64,000 nt of DNA from NCBI GenBank assembly GCA_029641185.1, contig JAPWGK010000004.1, positions 1 through 64,000 on the forward strand, given 5' to 3'. The notes beneath the pieces were generated by a model, which searched no databases, was not told the origin of the DNA, and worked only from the letters and a program-made list of their open reading frames with translations. The position numbers and the translations under genes are program-made. Shown one piece after another: positions 49,526 to 61,515 of this stretch. The number at the start of each line of letters is the position of its first letter. The stretch's first letter is position 1. Source of the DNA: Pseudofabraea citricarpa. Taxonomy: Eukaryota; Ascomycota; Leotiomycetes; Helotiales; Dermateaceae.

Positions 49526-50581
49526 AGCTCTATGAAAACTGTGTCTAGAAGTTCTGGTGTTCGTTGGGTGGTTGTATTTACTTAACTTAATTCATTAATC
49601 TTTTATGTTTGTAGACAGACAAGTCATGTGACGTATCTATTTATTCAGTCGCTACTTCTGTGCATGTTTTGTTTCGGAAAATCTATCTGCTCACCAGCAT
49701 AAAATCTAGGAGTTTTATGTTGAAGCCTTTCTACAATTTGAAGAAACGAGTATTTATTATTTTGTTGTCCTGGAATTTGTGACATATACAGCCTGCTTGT
49801 CTTTTAATGTCACCTAACACTCAGCCTCAAGAGATACGATGCTTCATGTCATCTCAGCAATCAACATTGAAGAAGAAACCACAACTTCAAGGTCTCAGCT
49901 CTTGAAAATTAAGCTTATTTCTTACCAGTTGAAAACTGATATTAGTTTCAGTAGTCCACAGGGTGATCAGCAAAGCCTCAATGGCGAGCGAATCAGGACC
50001 TTGTTCACGCACATTAGAAACAGCATCGCTTAGATCAGAGACGTCGCATATTTAGGCGAGCATTTAAGGTTGGTTGCCAAGATGACGCACTGAAGATCCG
50101 GGGGCTATGTGGTGGTTCATTGGTGTCGGACCATGAGGGAACAAGGCACTAAGTGTGGATCTGGCGCGCATCTTTCTTTCTCCTTGACGCAGCTTTCGGT
50201 GTCCGATGTCTTTCCAGAAGCTACAGAGTAGTTCGTGTTTTCTCTGCAGAGGTAAGAGCTTTCTGTCTGGATCGGCACCCCTTGATCTTGTTCTCGTACT
50301 TCGTATCTAGGACTAGCGGCTTATCCCTATGCCCTATATTGTCTTGACAGGCCTAGCTGTGAGGTGATTTCTGATACTCCTTACACCAAACTCTCGTATT
50401 GTGCTCTTGCAGCTAGGAAATAACAGCCCAACCACAGAAACTCAACCTTAATTCGAAAGATGTATAACCCCAATTAACCACCTCTCTCCAACGTCTGAAT
50501 ATATAGTGATATTCTTCATAGCGATTCTACTGGTTTTCAACGACGTTCTTTTTTTCCCTTCCTTCACATTTTCCTGCCAAA
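49526..50581. other. Intergenic region, no supported gene
   Basis: This is the 3' region of the protease-like gene and the promoter of the sedolisin gene. Short frames (62-64 codons) are not coding-like. A TATA-like ATATATAG lies near 50,500 and a CT-rich stretch at 50,545-50,575 immediately upstream of the sedolisin ATG. Confidence 0.5.
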
Positions 50582-52553
50582 ATGCGTCTTTTAACCCTTT
50601 CTTTCCTTGCTCTCTTTTTCAACCAGTCACTTGCGTGCCCCGATTGTCTTCAACAAGTCGAGAATCTCCAGAGGCCACCACGGTCATGGTCACAATCACG
50701 ACCAGTATCACAGGATCATATTTTCCAGCTCTCGATTGCCCTCAACAGAGGTAGCCATATCGGAGATGTTCTATACAAAATCTCAACACCAGGGCATCCG
50801 CAGTATGGGAAACATCTCAGTCAATCAGAAGCTCAGCATCTTCTAAAGCCAGATAAAGAATCGCACCAACAGATATTATCATGGCTTGCGCAAAACGACA
50901 TTCCCACTTCGGACATTAATGACGAAAGCCACTGGGTCCGATTTAATACAACTGTCGAAAAGGCGAATAGAATGCTGGCTGCCAGGTTCACCTGGTATCG
51001 GAATGCCGACAATGGGATGGAGGTTCTGCGAACCCTGCGGTACTCGGTTCCTCAGGTTCTGTCCAAGAAAATCTCGCTGGTATCGCCGACTACACGATTC
51101 TGTGATATGAAGGGCATGCACTCGCCTCTGGAACACCACGAGCTCAAGAGGAGGAACACGATGCCAATCACGCAGGAACTTCCGGCCAGGCGGATAGAGA
51201 GCCGAGCTACCGTGGATCCGTCGTGCAATAGAACAATCACTCCGACTTGTCTGAGGGCTTTGTATAACGTGCCAGCAAATATTACCATGAGCCCGGCCAG
51301 AGGTGTTGGAGTCTACGCATCACAGAACCAGGTCGCTAAATTCACGGATTTCAATCTGTTCATTAAGAACGTGGCGCCCGAATCAACAGGGGTGAGTAAC
51401 CTAGCTATTACCCCAATACTCGCACCACATATGTGACTGACTGCATGGTCTCCCAGTCCAACTTTAGCTTCGTAAGCATCAACGGCGGCACCACAGACCA
51501 GAACACGGCCGACAGCGACGACGAAACGAATTTCGACGTCGAGTACTCCGCTGCGTTATCGTTCCCGATCCCGAATGTGATATTTTCCATCGGTGGTCAA
51601 GGTCCGATCCAACCTGAGTTGGGCAATGCACCTGGAGACGGGACCGAGCCTTGGCTCCAGTGGTTAGATGCCATACTGGCTATGCCGAACGAGATGCTCC
51701 CGCATACAATTACGACGTCTTTCGGTGAGAACGAGCAAGCTCTTCCGGATGGCTATGTCCAGCAGGTTTGCAACCAGTTCGGAGCCCTGGGAGCTCGTGG
51801 CGTCTCGTTCATTGCTGCCAGCGGCGACAGTGGTCCGGGTTCTACCTGCACTGATAATACTGGCAATGCGACGAAATTCCAAGCCATCTTTCCTGGTTCG
51901 TGCCCGTTCGTCACAGCTACGGGCGGTACGAAGGGTGTTAATCCTGAGGTCGCTGTCCCTTTCGCTTCTGGTGGATTCTCCGAGAAGTTTGCTAGACCGG
52001 CGTATCAGGATCAAGCTGTTCCTGCGTATCTGAATACGCTGGGCACGCAATTTAATGGGCTGTTTAATGCAGCCGGGAGAGGATTCCCTGATGTCTCTGC
52101 GCAGAGCTTTAATATCTCGTTTGTAGATAATGCACTAAAGAAAGGATTCGCTGGGACGAGGTGAGAGCTAGCGATTCTCTGCAAAATCTTGAAAGAAATC
52201 TAACATTTGTCTTTAGTGCTGCATCACCAATCTGGGCTGGGCTTATTGGGCAAGTAAATGCAGCTTTGATTGCACAGAACAAAGCACCCCTGGGATTTTT
52301 GAACCCCTGGCTCTACAGCGCCGGCATGGCTGGTCTGACGGATGTTGTGCTAGGAGGCTCAATTGGCTGCACAGGCTCGAATATTTTCACCGGCCAGCAG
52401 TTCTCGCCTGCACTCGGGCCGAAGATAGTTCCCAATGCTGGGTGGAATGCTACTGCTGGGTGGGATCCAGTTACCGGGCTTGGTACGCCCAATATCGAGA
52501 AGCTCTTGAGCATTGCGATGGGGAATGCCACTGCTGCACCTGCCCGGGTGTAA
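50582..52553 (+). CDS. Secreted sedolisin (S53) peptidase, tripeptidyl-peptidase type
   Basis: A secreted acid serine-carboxyl peptidase of family S53, 616 aa in three exons: 50,582-51,391, 51,457-52,160 and 52,217-52,553. A signal peptide (residues 1-18, ending SLAC) precedes an activation prodomain (Pro-kumamolisin type) with LYKISTPGHPQYGKHLS and KPDKESHQQILSWLAQNDI. The prodomain ends near the basic ELPARRIESR segment. In the mature domain, Glu293 and Asp297 lie in DETNFDVEY, Asp394 in SGDSGPG, and the nucleophile Ser505 in GTSAASPIWAGL, whose codon is split by intron 2. The calcium site is FPDVSAQ plus GWDPVTGLGTPN near the C-terminus. All key residues are present, so it should be active. 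Role: extracellular protein degradation at acid pH. Length fits fungal tripeptidyl-peptidases. Confidence 0.93.
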
Positions 52554-54217
52554 GCTGCAGTTCTTTCCGGTTGGCATTGTACTATATCTCTTCTTTATTC
52601 ATATGCTTTCTTTAAGCTTTGTAGCGAGCATATTTGGCGATATAGCGATGGCGTATATAATCGAAAAGCTATCAGAACTTAGTACAGAGGATTTGCTCTC
52701 TATACTTCATCAGTACTTCGAGCTTGCTTTCTTGAGAGAATTAACTTGAAATAATTTCGAGATATGAAAGACTCGATATGCAAGTTCATGGAGTGGAAAT
52801 TTACAGGCGCAGTAACAAAACCAAACACACTCAAGCCCTAGGTACGTCATACCGATTGCAGTGCAATGATGAGTGAAGAAACGCACCTTTGGTGGGCAGA
52901 ACAAGCCTCGATCTTTCTAAGCTTGCTTTCAAGAAGCTTAAAGGCTCAGCTTCACTGATAGGAGATAGCAAGGATGGGCACGTCGAGTGCCAAGCAAATG
53001 GGCTATGCTGTGGTAGAGCCTCGGAACGTCTAGCACGACCAGGTGACCCAGACGATTTTCAATATGGCTAGAGCCATGCTCGCTCGCAAAATCTAGCGAA
53101 CGAAATTGGTCTCTAACTGTTAGGCTTAAGGCGTCGGAGCTTTGTGGCTTGTTTAGCCATCTTGGCAAGGCTTAGAGGAGTGAGTAGAGAGCTGAGCCTG
53201 AAAGGCTGGGTGCGTAGTTTCTTGTGAGGGTATGTCTACTAAGACTTGCATAGGTAAGGTGATTCAGGCTTGAAATGTTAATGATAGATAGGTGACTAGA
53301 TATTATTCTCTTCTAACTATGGTATATTCTGTAAAGATGGACTAGAACAAAACCAATGCCTGCCTAGATAGTAGACATATTGAATGCCATCTATAATATA
53401 TTTTGAATCTTGGTCCTTGCTGCAGCCATTTGGACCGGGAAGATTTAGTGAAAGATACCTGCTTCGTGAAATGGAGCATCTACCGGTATTTTGGGGCTGT
53501 TAGCACTTCACCAGATGACTGAAAACTCACCGAAGGCTACATTAACCTTAAATCAAGGCTCAGCACACCGATAGGCGAAGGCGGCTTTGCGTCTCAACCA
53601 AGGACAGGGAATCAGCCATCACTCCTCGCTTATCGACGCGCTGACACTCACTCATCTCGATCACATGTAGGCAAGGGAGCCTTTGATGTTCAGCATGTCG
53701 AAGAAGTGCATGCATAAAATATCGGGCTGCTGTAGCTACGTCATAAAACAAGAACAAGGGTCTAGAAGCTCGCCATGGTATCTCCTTAGTTTCCGCAGCC
53801 TGTGTTCATATCAAGTGTAGGCGAAATCGGTAGGGTGGAACAGGTGGCTGCACAGACTTCTCTATCCCTCAGCTCTCTTCGCAAAACTCATGCTTCGACT
53901 ATGCCAGCTGCCTAGATGGCTTTCTCGTAGGTTCAGTATAGCCTCAATTGTATGCATGATGTGGGAGAAAGGGTCATTCTCGTGGATGCCTTTGGCCGTG
54001 TGGCTCAGAGGACAAAACACCATCGAATGCTACATTCTAGCTTGCTATGTCACTATAGTGGTATGGGAATTGAGGCTTCACGACAAAAAGTCACGATACA
54101 TAAAAACCCTGCGGTTTCTCTACAGGAAGATCACAATTCTCTCAGGCCTCAAATGCTTCTACTTCTCTACTACTCTACAGTTTCTGCCAATTAAAAAAGC
54201 CCCGCCAATCCCGCAAC
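52554..54217. other. Intergenic region, no supported gene
   Basis: Frames of 60-117 codons occur on both strands (for example 53,890-54,243, which overlaps the next gene start) but none has a domain, and their composition is not coding-like. The last 150 bases form the upstream region of the next gene. Confidence 0.45.
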
Positions 54218-54935
54218 ATGCCTTTCAACTACGTAGAGTATAGCCAGGAGTGCAGCGCCATGAGCGAGGCGGCTCTGCAAAAGGAATGGCAAAATTACAC
54301 ACGCCAGATCGCAGGAGCAGCAACATCCACCACGCTCTCTATCCTCTTCTCGCCCTTCACCCTCGGTGTCTCTCTCATCGGACTCGGATTCTCATGCCCA
54401 CGTATCCACAATGCTCGCAAGAAGCGCGCAATCATTGATATCTATCTCAAAGCCCACGAATCCAAGCACGTAACCCGGATCGGTGATGTAGTGCTGCCGA
54501 TGGCTTTGAGCGGCACCATTGGAGGACTGACAATGGGCCTCGCTGGTCCAGGAGGTGAAATGATCCAGGCAGTGGGTGAGGAGGCCTTTTCTGCAATCGT
54601 TAGCCAAGGTGCTGGGTCAGCAGCGGCCCACGTTGCGCTTGATGGCGCCGGAGCGGCAGTGGAGCATAAGCATTCGAAGCACAAGCAGAAGCACGCGCAG
54701 AAGAAACACGTGAAGCAAGAGGCGAAGAAGCTTAAACTCTTCCAGAAATGGAAGGCTGATGAAGAGGCTAAATTGGCTGCTCAGAAAGCTGCCGAAGAAA
54801 GCGACACCGAAGACGACGAGAACGACGAGGATTTTCAAGAGTATTTGAAGTTCTTACGAGCGAAGAGTAAGTGAAATCTCGGAACTCGTTCGAGTATCAG
54901 ATTCACTGACCATTTATATAGAACTCCAATCATAA
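54218..54935 (+). CDS. Small protein with hydrophobic glycine-rich core and charged tail, unknown function
   Basis: The 5' exon (54,218-54,866) ends at a perfect GTAAGT donor; a TATATAG acceptor at 54,921 then adds a last exon of 14 bases, giving 220 aa. Without the splice the frame stops at 54,874 (218 aa). The protein has an N-terminal polar helix, a hydrophobic segment (about 38-60, LSILFSPFTLGVSLIGLGF), a basic patch (HNARKKRAI), a Gly/Ala-rich hydrophobic stretch (about 90-145, LSGTIGGLTMGLAGPGGEM) and a His/Lys-rich run (KHSKHKQKHAQKKH). The acidic end reads SDTEDDENDEDFQEY. This recalls uncharacterised fungal proteins with two membrane-associating hairpins. I do not recognise a named family or a function. 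Confidence 0.68.
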
Positions 54936-55834
54936 GTGAACGGTTTAATCGCAAACTGAATGGTAGCCATAAGTTAGCAAATTTTTAATTCGGGTGTAAT
55001 TTTTATAGGGGTTTGGGATTTGCAGCAGGCGGTGTTGTTGTGGTTAATTTGTTTGTTTAATTAGAGTGATATCCATAGATTTTTCGTTGGAAAGTTAATA
55101 GAACGTGGTTAATAACAAGCCTTTATGCAGACTAGTCATACAGTGCAACTTAGAACTATCGGGTTCTATAGACTGTGAAAGGTTACAAGAATTGGGTATA
55201 GAATAGGTGAGGATCTAGGTAAGTCAAACATGAATGGCACAAAAGTAACAAATCCAGTCATCGAGTCGTTTACCATTGCCGCAGGTGTTGTACGGCATTT
55301 GAAAATCAAAGCTTAGGAGATCAATAAGATGCTTGATTACCACTTTTTTTATACGATATAAATGTTTGTCGAGTGGTGATATTTTAACTACAACTTTTGT
55401 ACGCACCCTAGGACATGTGGTTTGTTTTATGAATAGTGATACTTTGATGCACTGTCTAAACGTACTCCCGGTAGAATGTTCTGAGAGATCGGAGAGAAGT
55501 ACAGCTCACGTGGTTACACATTTGAAAATTGAAGTTTGGTCAACAGCTCGTTCCTGGGATTGTATTTCGCAGAATTGATAGAGAGGAAAGCTCTCTCTCT
55601 CTTCTATATATACCTAGGTATGCACTATATTACCAGTTACAGCAGCTTATAACCTCTTCAAGCCACGATTCTCAGAAAATAAGCATCCATCTTCAGAAAG
55701 CTAGCCATCACATACTCTATACCACACAACCCATGCGGCGTTTATTCTCAACAGACCAGGAGAATCTTTCCGTGTTTATATCCAGATCCACACTACCCAG
55801 CTTCCAAGTTCAAGTTTTCTGTGGCGCTCATGCA

Positions 55835-55869
55835 CAAACGTAAACGCAAACGCAAACGCAAACGCAAAC
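55835..55869. repeat. (aaacgc)n hexanucleotide repeat
   Basis: Five to six units of aaacgc occur, the first being aaacgt. It is non-coding. Confidence 0.85.
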
Positions 55870-56312
55870 TTCAGATCCAAGTCCGCCGCTAGCTACCTCG
55901 GGACTCGCTTAGCCATCCGCCCCCCTGAATGCGTTTCCCACTCCCATGCAGCCAGCCACCATGACCGGACTCTTCCAAACACCTGCCACGCCAACGCTGA
56001 TTCTGATATTCTGACGCTTCATCGCATCTCTCGCATGCGCGACAGGGTATCGGGAAGCGGCACAGCGATCCAGCACGGAGAATGACTCTAACCTTATATC
56101 GTATCAAGGAACAGGAGTGTGATTAGGAATGGGGGGCTGACTCTACATTTGCTTCATCCATCTATCTACGGAATATACAACCGTCGCAGGACTCTATTGG
56201 GTATGGTTTAAATCACCAAGGCCGCTTGTGATCTTAGGGATATAAACGATATATAAGACAGGTGAGTACGATACAACTTAACGACGTCTTGTCCACAATC
56301 TTCGCCGCCCCT

Positions 56313-56420
56313 TTCCAGCTTCCAGCTTCCAGCTTCTGACTTCTAACTTCTAACTTCTGACTTCTGGCTCCTGGCGTCATTTATTTGTATCTCAGGCTCG
56401 GAGTATCTCAGGCTCGGAGT
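56313..56420. repeat. Degenerate cttcNaN pyrimidine array plus a 16-bp direct repeat
   Basis: Tandem seven-base units (ttccagc, ttctgac, ttctaac) cover 56,313-56,372. A duplicated atctcaggctcggagt follows at 56,389-56,420. No ORF of note is present. Confidence 0.75.
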
Positions 56421-57154
56421 GTCGAGTGTGGAGAGCGTGACTTGTTTATTCCTCGCTAAGGGTGAGTGCTAGGTAGCATGTACTTTGCGACGAGCGAGCG
56501 AGCGAGGACTAAAGCCGGACGGAGAGAGTTCTGGGGCGTAGGTAGAAGAGCCGCTCGCTAGGTTCAAGAGAGAAGGGTTTCAGAACGAAATCTGGGAGGA
56601 TTTGGAACAGGAGTTCAAGCGAGTTGCCGAGAGATGGAAAGGACTGCTGAGGCATGATGTTGCTGCTATGCTCTGTGATATTAGCTGGCTGTGATAAGAG
56701 GGCCGTTTTGACTAAGGGAACCAACCAACAAATAACTCATCGAATTGTGAGCACCTACGTGAGAACTTAGGTATATAAGCACAATCATCAAGTCATGAGA
56801 GAGATGAACAAATATATCGACATTCTACCATTATTATACTCTGTACACGAGAACTGAAAGTCGACCCCCTTTATTAATAGCCCAGTAATCTTGAAACTCA
56901 TATCTCCCATGTCCTGTCATGACCCGAATCCCCTCATGGATAAGTAGACCATGTAAAGTAAACGCCGAAAGCCGGATGAACGCCGCCATTCTCTATGGGG
57001 TATCATCGTAATTGAGCCCCTGACATATCCATCTATCATTTCCTCATAAGCGGCAAACCCCGTAAACATGAACCTCACACAAGAAAAAAATATCCTACAA
57101 AGTTTGATCCCCATCAACGAGCAGCAGAACAAAAAATGGTTGTTGATATTGCAA

Positions 57155-60100
57155 TCAACCACGACCAACACCAAACAGGAAGGCAAGTTGACGCGTATCG
57201 AGACGACCGAGAGAGCTTTGGGCGCCTTCGTCAAGAGCCGCGTTGACCATTGTTTTCTTCTGCTCGCACAACTCAATTATACGATCTTCGACAGTTTTTT
57301 CGATCAAGATACGGTGGACCTCCACAGATCTTTGTTGTCCGATACGATAAGCTCGGTCAACAGCTTGCATCTCAATGTAAGGATTCCAGAAAGGGTCCAG
57401 GATGATGACTCGAGAGGCAGCCACCAGGTTAAGACCAGCATTTCCTGCCTTCAATGAGATAAGCATGATTTTGCAGTCTGGCTTATCAGTAAAATCGATA
57501 CAAGCTTGATTTCGAGCATTGGCGTTCATGCTTCCATCATATCGTTCGCACTTCCAACCTTCTCTGGTGATGGGGACCGAAAGTAGATCCAACAACGACA
57601 CGAATTGACTGAAGATGATGGTCTTTTGATTCTCCGCCTGAAACTTTCGGAGGAGCTCCACGCACTTCTCGACTTTGGCAGAGGGTTGCCATGTTTTTGC
57701 CAGGGCCTTCATGTACTTCTTACGGCCAGCTACCGAACTCGAGGCTTCCTTCTTGAGCATCGCGATAGATTTGTGTTTTGAAGACTTGTCTTTTGCTTTG
57801 CCCTTTCCCTTGCCCTTGCTCTTTCGGCGAGAACTCTTCTTCTTCTGCTTCTTCTGCTTCGGCTCCAAGTCATCATCATCACCATTATCTACTTCATCAG
57901 CCTCGACCTCGTCATCTATTTCGTCATCATTGACAATGAATCCTCGAAGGTTTCCAGCCTCGTCCATGTCGCTATCACTTTCCGAGTCCGATTCACTATC
58001 AGATTCACTATCGCTCCCGTCATCCTTATCACCACCTGCAGCTTCGTTATCTCCAATTCCTGGTTCTGGCATGTGAACCTTTTTGAAGGTAGACCAGTCA
58101 ATGACCTTGTTCATTTCGACCTTTCCACGGCAAGTGGGGCATTTAGTGACGGGACCGCCTTCCTCACCATTCGCCATATTCTGTTGAGTTGCGGTATCTG
58201 AGATTTTTGCCATGCATTCAGAGCAAGTATCGTGACCACAGGGAATGACAATAGTAGGGTTGGCAACAGCATCATAACACACAGGACACTAAAAACAATG
58301 TTAGTTGATGTCCAAACCAAGTAACTGGTCGACTTACCTCAAAGGCCTCAATCTCCTTCAATCTCGAAACAACTTCTGGAGCCAGAGACTTCGCAAGAGC
58401 TATAAGAGAATCGGCCGAGTTTCCACCCACCGGAGAAGCCTCTTCAAAATCCTGGATAAGATGTGGATGACAGCAACATTGTCGAAGGCGCAAGAGCAGA
58501 ACCAAAATGTTCGCATAATTCTTGGTGACCGTGCCAGCCTTCATGTATTTGTTGAATTGTACCTTTGTCTTACTTTCAAGAGCGTTGTAGAAATTTTGTT
58601 CATCCTCGCTGAATACAACATGCTGGATTTCTTCAACTTTCGGAGGCAAGTTAATGATAGGCTTCCCATCGATCAGCGATTCTTTAGTACGCCGCAGGAG
58701 GATAGCCTTGAGTACGGCCTGAAGTCTCTTCATGGCACTATCAATGTCGCGTTTTCCACGAGAAGCTTTGGTCAGCACGCCGAAGTCCTACATGATTATT
58801 AGATATGTTCCAAAGCCGGGGAAAGGTGCAGAGGTAACTAACCTGTTGAAATCGGGACCATTCATTGTAAGGTTTGATTCGGAGGAAGTGAATCAACGAG
58901 TAGAGCTCCACTACGCCGTTCATCATCGGGGTACCCGTAAGGCAGAACCTGGTCAGTGACTTCAACTGACACGCAGCCTTGGCATTTTTCGTATTTTTAT
59001 TTTTAATCATCTGCGCTTCATCCAACAGAACTCGGTACCATGTACTTTTGGGACCGAGCAGAGGAAACTGTTTTCGCGCAGCTGCAACATCCACTTCTTG
59101 ACCACTTTCTTGCTTCAATCTGGCTAGGTACTTCTCCCACCTACCAAATTCTGCGGCCAAGGTTCCATATGTTGTCAAAACGACATCGAATTCCCGAAGG
59201 TCATCCCAGCCCATCTTCTTCGATTGCCCATGCATCATGTGAACGCTGAGTTTGTGGCTGCCATTAATCTTGGTCTGGATCTCTCGCACCCATTGACGCA
59301 CCAAAGCGACGGGACCTACAATTAACGTAGTCTACTCATGTTAGGCTTCGAATCTGGTTATGGATAAAAATTTGCTAACATACCTTACGAAGCTTGTCCG
59401 TTGAAGGGCGACTCAAAATGAGCGCTAAAGAGCTAATGGTCTTACCAAGACCCATGTCATCGGCTAGAATACCTCCCTTGTTCGTACCCTCTTCCATGGC
59501 TTTCAGCCACGTCAAGGCGATCTTCTGATGCTCATACTGAGGCATATTAGTTTCCTAAAAGTCGTGAGAAAATGACTGGCAAGACTCACCAATGGGTATT
59601 TTAATCCATCTGGGGTTCCTTCTCTGTCCTCGGCCTTGAGACCAGCATCTGGCTTGATGTTCTCCAAAAGATCCTTGATTTCCTGGTGAGTCTTTCGGGG
59701 ATCATTCATGATATAATCGAGTTCATCCCCATATTGACCACCAAAATAATCCTGGAGCTCGCCAGTATACTGACCATTGGACCTACGAAGAATATCCGCT
59801 AAAGGATCATGGGACGGACCCGACGGGGCAGTGTACATGTTGGTATTGCTGTAGACAGAGCCGGCAGTTGGACCAGGATAGCCATATGGATTACCATACG
59901 CGGACTGAGCATTGTGGTCCAAGCCACCATACTGGGGAACTGAATAGCCAGAACCTGCATGAGCGTTCGGATGTCCAAATTGTGGCTGGTTTACTTTGTG
60001 AGTCATCCAGTTTGGTACAGGTTTTGACCCATACATGCTCAATTGCAAGGCGTTAACGGAACTCGGGTTGGGGGGTGAACTGAATGTAGACGAGCCCCTA

Positions 60101-61515
60101 TGGCGTCCATTATCATTCCAAGAGCCTGGATCAATGAACTCGATTTCTGAATCGGAGCTGTCGTCTCTATATGAACCAGGCATTTGCCGTGGCACCGCAC
60201 CAGAAGTATTTCTGTTGTCAAAATTGGGAGAAGGCTCCGGCTTGACATTGCCATTGAAACCATTAGAATGAGCGTGCGATGAGTATGAAGAGAACCCTGC
60301 ATTTGAGGCAGTTCTCGCTTGGGCTTGTCCAGTACTATTATTTCTAGCGTTGGATCCACTGGCTACCGAGGCGGTACGAGAGGGTGTTGGACGTATGCCA
60401 GATATACGATCAAAAGCTGTCAGGCCTGAGTTAGAGGAATTTCCAGGATTAGCGCTAGATCTGTTCTCTTGGCTAAGGCGAAGAGCAATTTCAGCATCGT
60501 CCTTTTCTCTCTTCATGCGCTCTTCCTCGCGTCTTTGTCGCTCGAGAAAGCCATCGTCATAAGCGGCAAAATCGTCATCACTAATTAACAGTTAGTCTTA
60601 ACACCAAATCAAATACCACCAAACAGAGTGTAAAAAAATATCAAGGGCAGCATAAAATGAAGGAGGCACAAACGCCGTTAAGTCCACCCAGCCATCCTCA
60701 AGCGCAGGGTTAGTATACCCTGAATTTGTTGATGGAGTGGTTGGACCAGTTGTGTATGGACTGGGAGATGTGCGTCGGGATTTATTATCTGCAGATGGCG
60801 CAAAACCACCTCCGAGAAGATTGCTATGTGATCGTTTTCTTGATGGAAGACTGACTCCAGAAGGACCGAGAAAATTTGAGGCTCCAGAACTGGGTGTCGA
60901 ATTTATGGACCCAGCGAAGGGATCTGCGGGGGGAGAAGTAAGCTTTTGCCCAGACATGAAGAAAGTGAGGAAAGATGATTATTATAAAGGAGTGAAGTGT
61001 AAAAGATGAAGCTTGTTGGATGTTTGCTTGTTGAGACGGGAGAGTTCATTGCCTTTGAACCGCCATCCATGGACTGCAAGCCATAAATCGTTGCATGCCG
61101 CCATCGATAAACCACACCACGGAAGATGCTTTCAACAAAGAATCTAACGTGACAAAAGAGACAAAGCCACCACGCATCGTGGCTCACCCAGGGAAGCAAA
61201 AGGACAAGACAAAAGAGGCTGCCAAAACATACCCGAATACGCACTGAGCGGTCTCGCAAAGGGATCACCGTTCATCATGGACGAGACCTTGTAAGAAGAA
61301 TTTGAGTAAGAGGTGGCAGCAGCAGCAGAGGCCTTGCGCTTCTGCAGGAGTTTGCGGAACTTCCTCATATCTGCCATGATGGCGCGCTCAGCTTCGGCAC
61401 GGTTCTCGACGCTGTCGTCGATGGAATGGAGGAGCACCGTCTGGAAAGCGATCTCCTGCTCCAGCTCTTCCGTCGACATGCTGGCCTCGGGCCCGCTGGC
61501 GGATTCGCTCTCCAT
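57155..61515 (-). CDS. SNF2-family ATPase with internal RING finger (Uls1/Rad5/Rad16 class)
   Basis: A 1,249-aa nuclear DNA translocase and likely E3 ligase in seven exons: 61,233-61,515, 60,674-60,923, 59,590-60,580, 59,384-59,536, 58,843-59,331, 58,338-58,787 and 57,155-58,288. The N-terminus has an acidic coiled coil (STEELEQEIAFQTVLLHSID), then a long Ser/Pro/Gly/Asn-rich region. The SNF2_N domain starts at KYPLYEHQKIALTWLKAMEE; Walker A is DDMGLGKT (Lys540) and motif II is DEAQ (663-666). TRFCLTGTPMMNG is motif III. A C3HC4 RING (CPVCYDAV, CGHDTCSEC, CPTCRG, from 873) lies between the helicase halves, followed by an acidic (SDSE)n run and a basic KSKGKGKGKAK run. The C-terminal half has IIFSQFVSLLDLL, ISLKAGNAGLNL and DRAYRIGQQRSV, ending LAFLFGVG. 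Known members act in DNA damage tolerance and SUMO-targeted ubiquitination. Intron 1 is unusually long (309 nt) and contains an in-frame ATG at 60,957 that could be an alternative start. Confidence 0.9.

Larger units (their letters stand above)
54936..57154. other. Intergenic region with tandem repeats
   Basis: Repeats seen: (aaacgc)n at 55,835-55,869, a pyrimidine-rich cttccag/cttctaa/cttctga array at 56,313-56,372, and a 16-bp direct duplication (atctcaggctcggagt) at 56,389-56,420. A short gagc run is near 56,493. Open frames of 60-104 codons lack domains. Nothing else is supported. Confidence 0.5.

Noticed and set aside
53890..54243. 117-codon frame overlapping the start of the 54.2 kb gene
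   Set aside because: It is out of frame with that gene, has no domain, and the overlapped gene has a better coding pattern.
57675..58076. Plus-strand Ser/Phe-rich frame opposite the SNF2-RING gene
   Set aside because: It is the antisense reading of the acidic and lysine-rich linkers.
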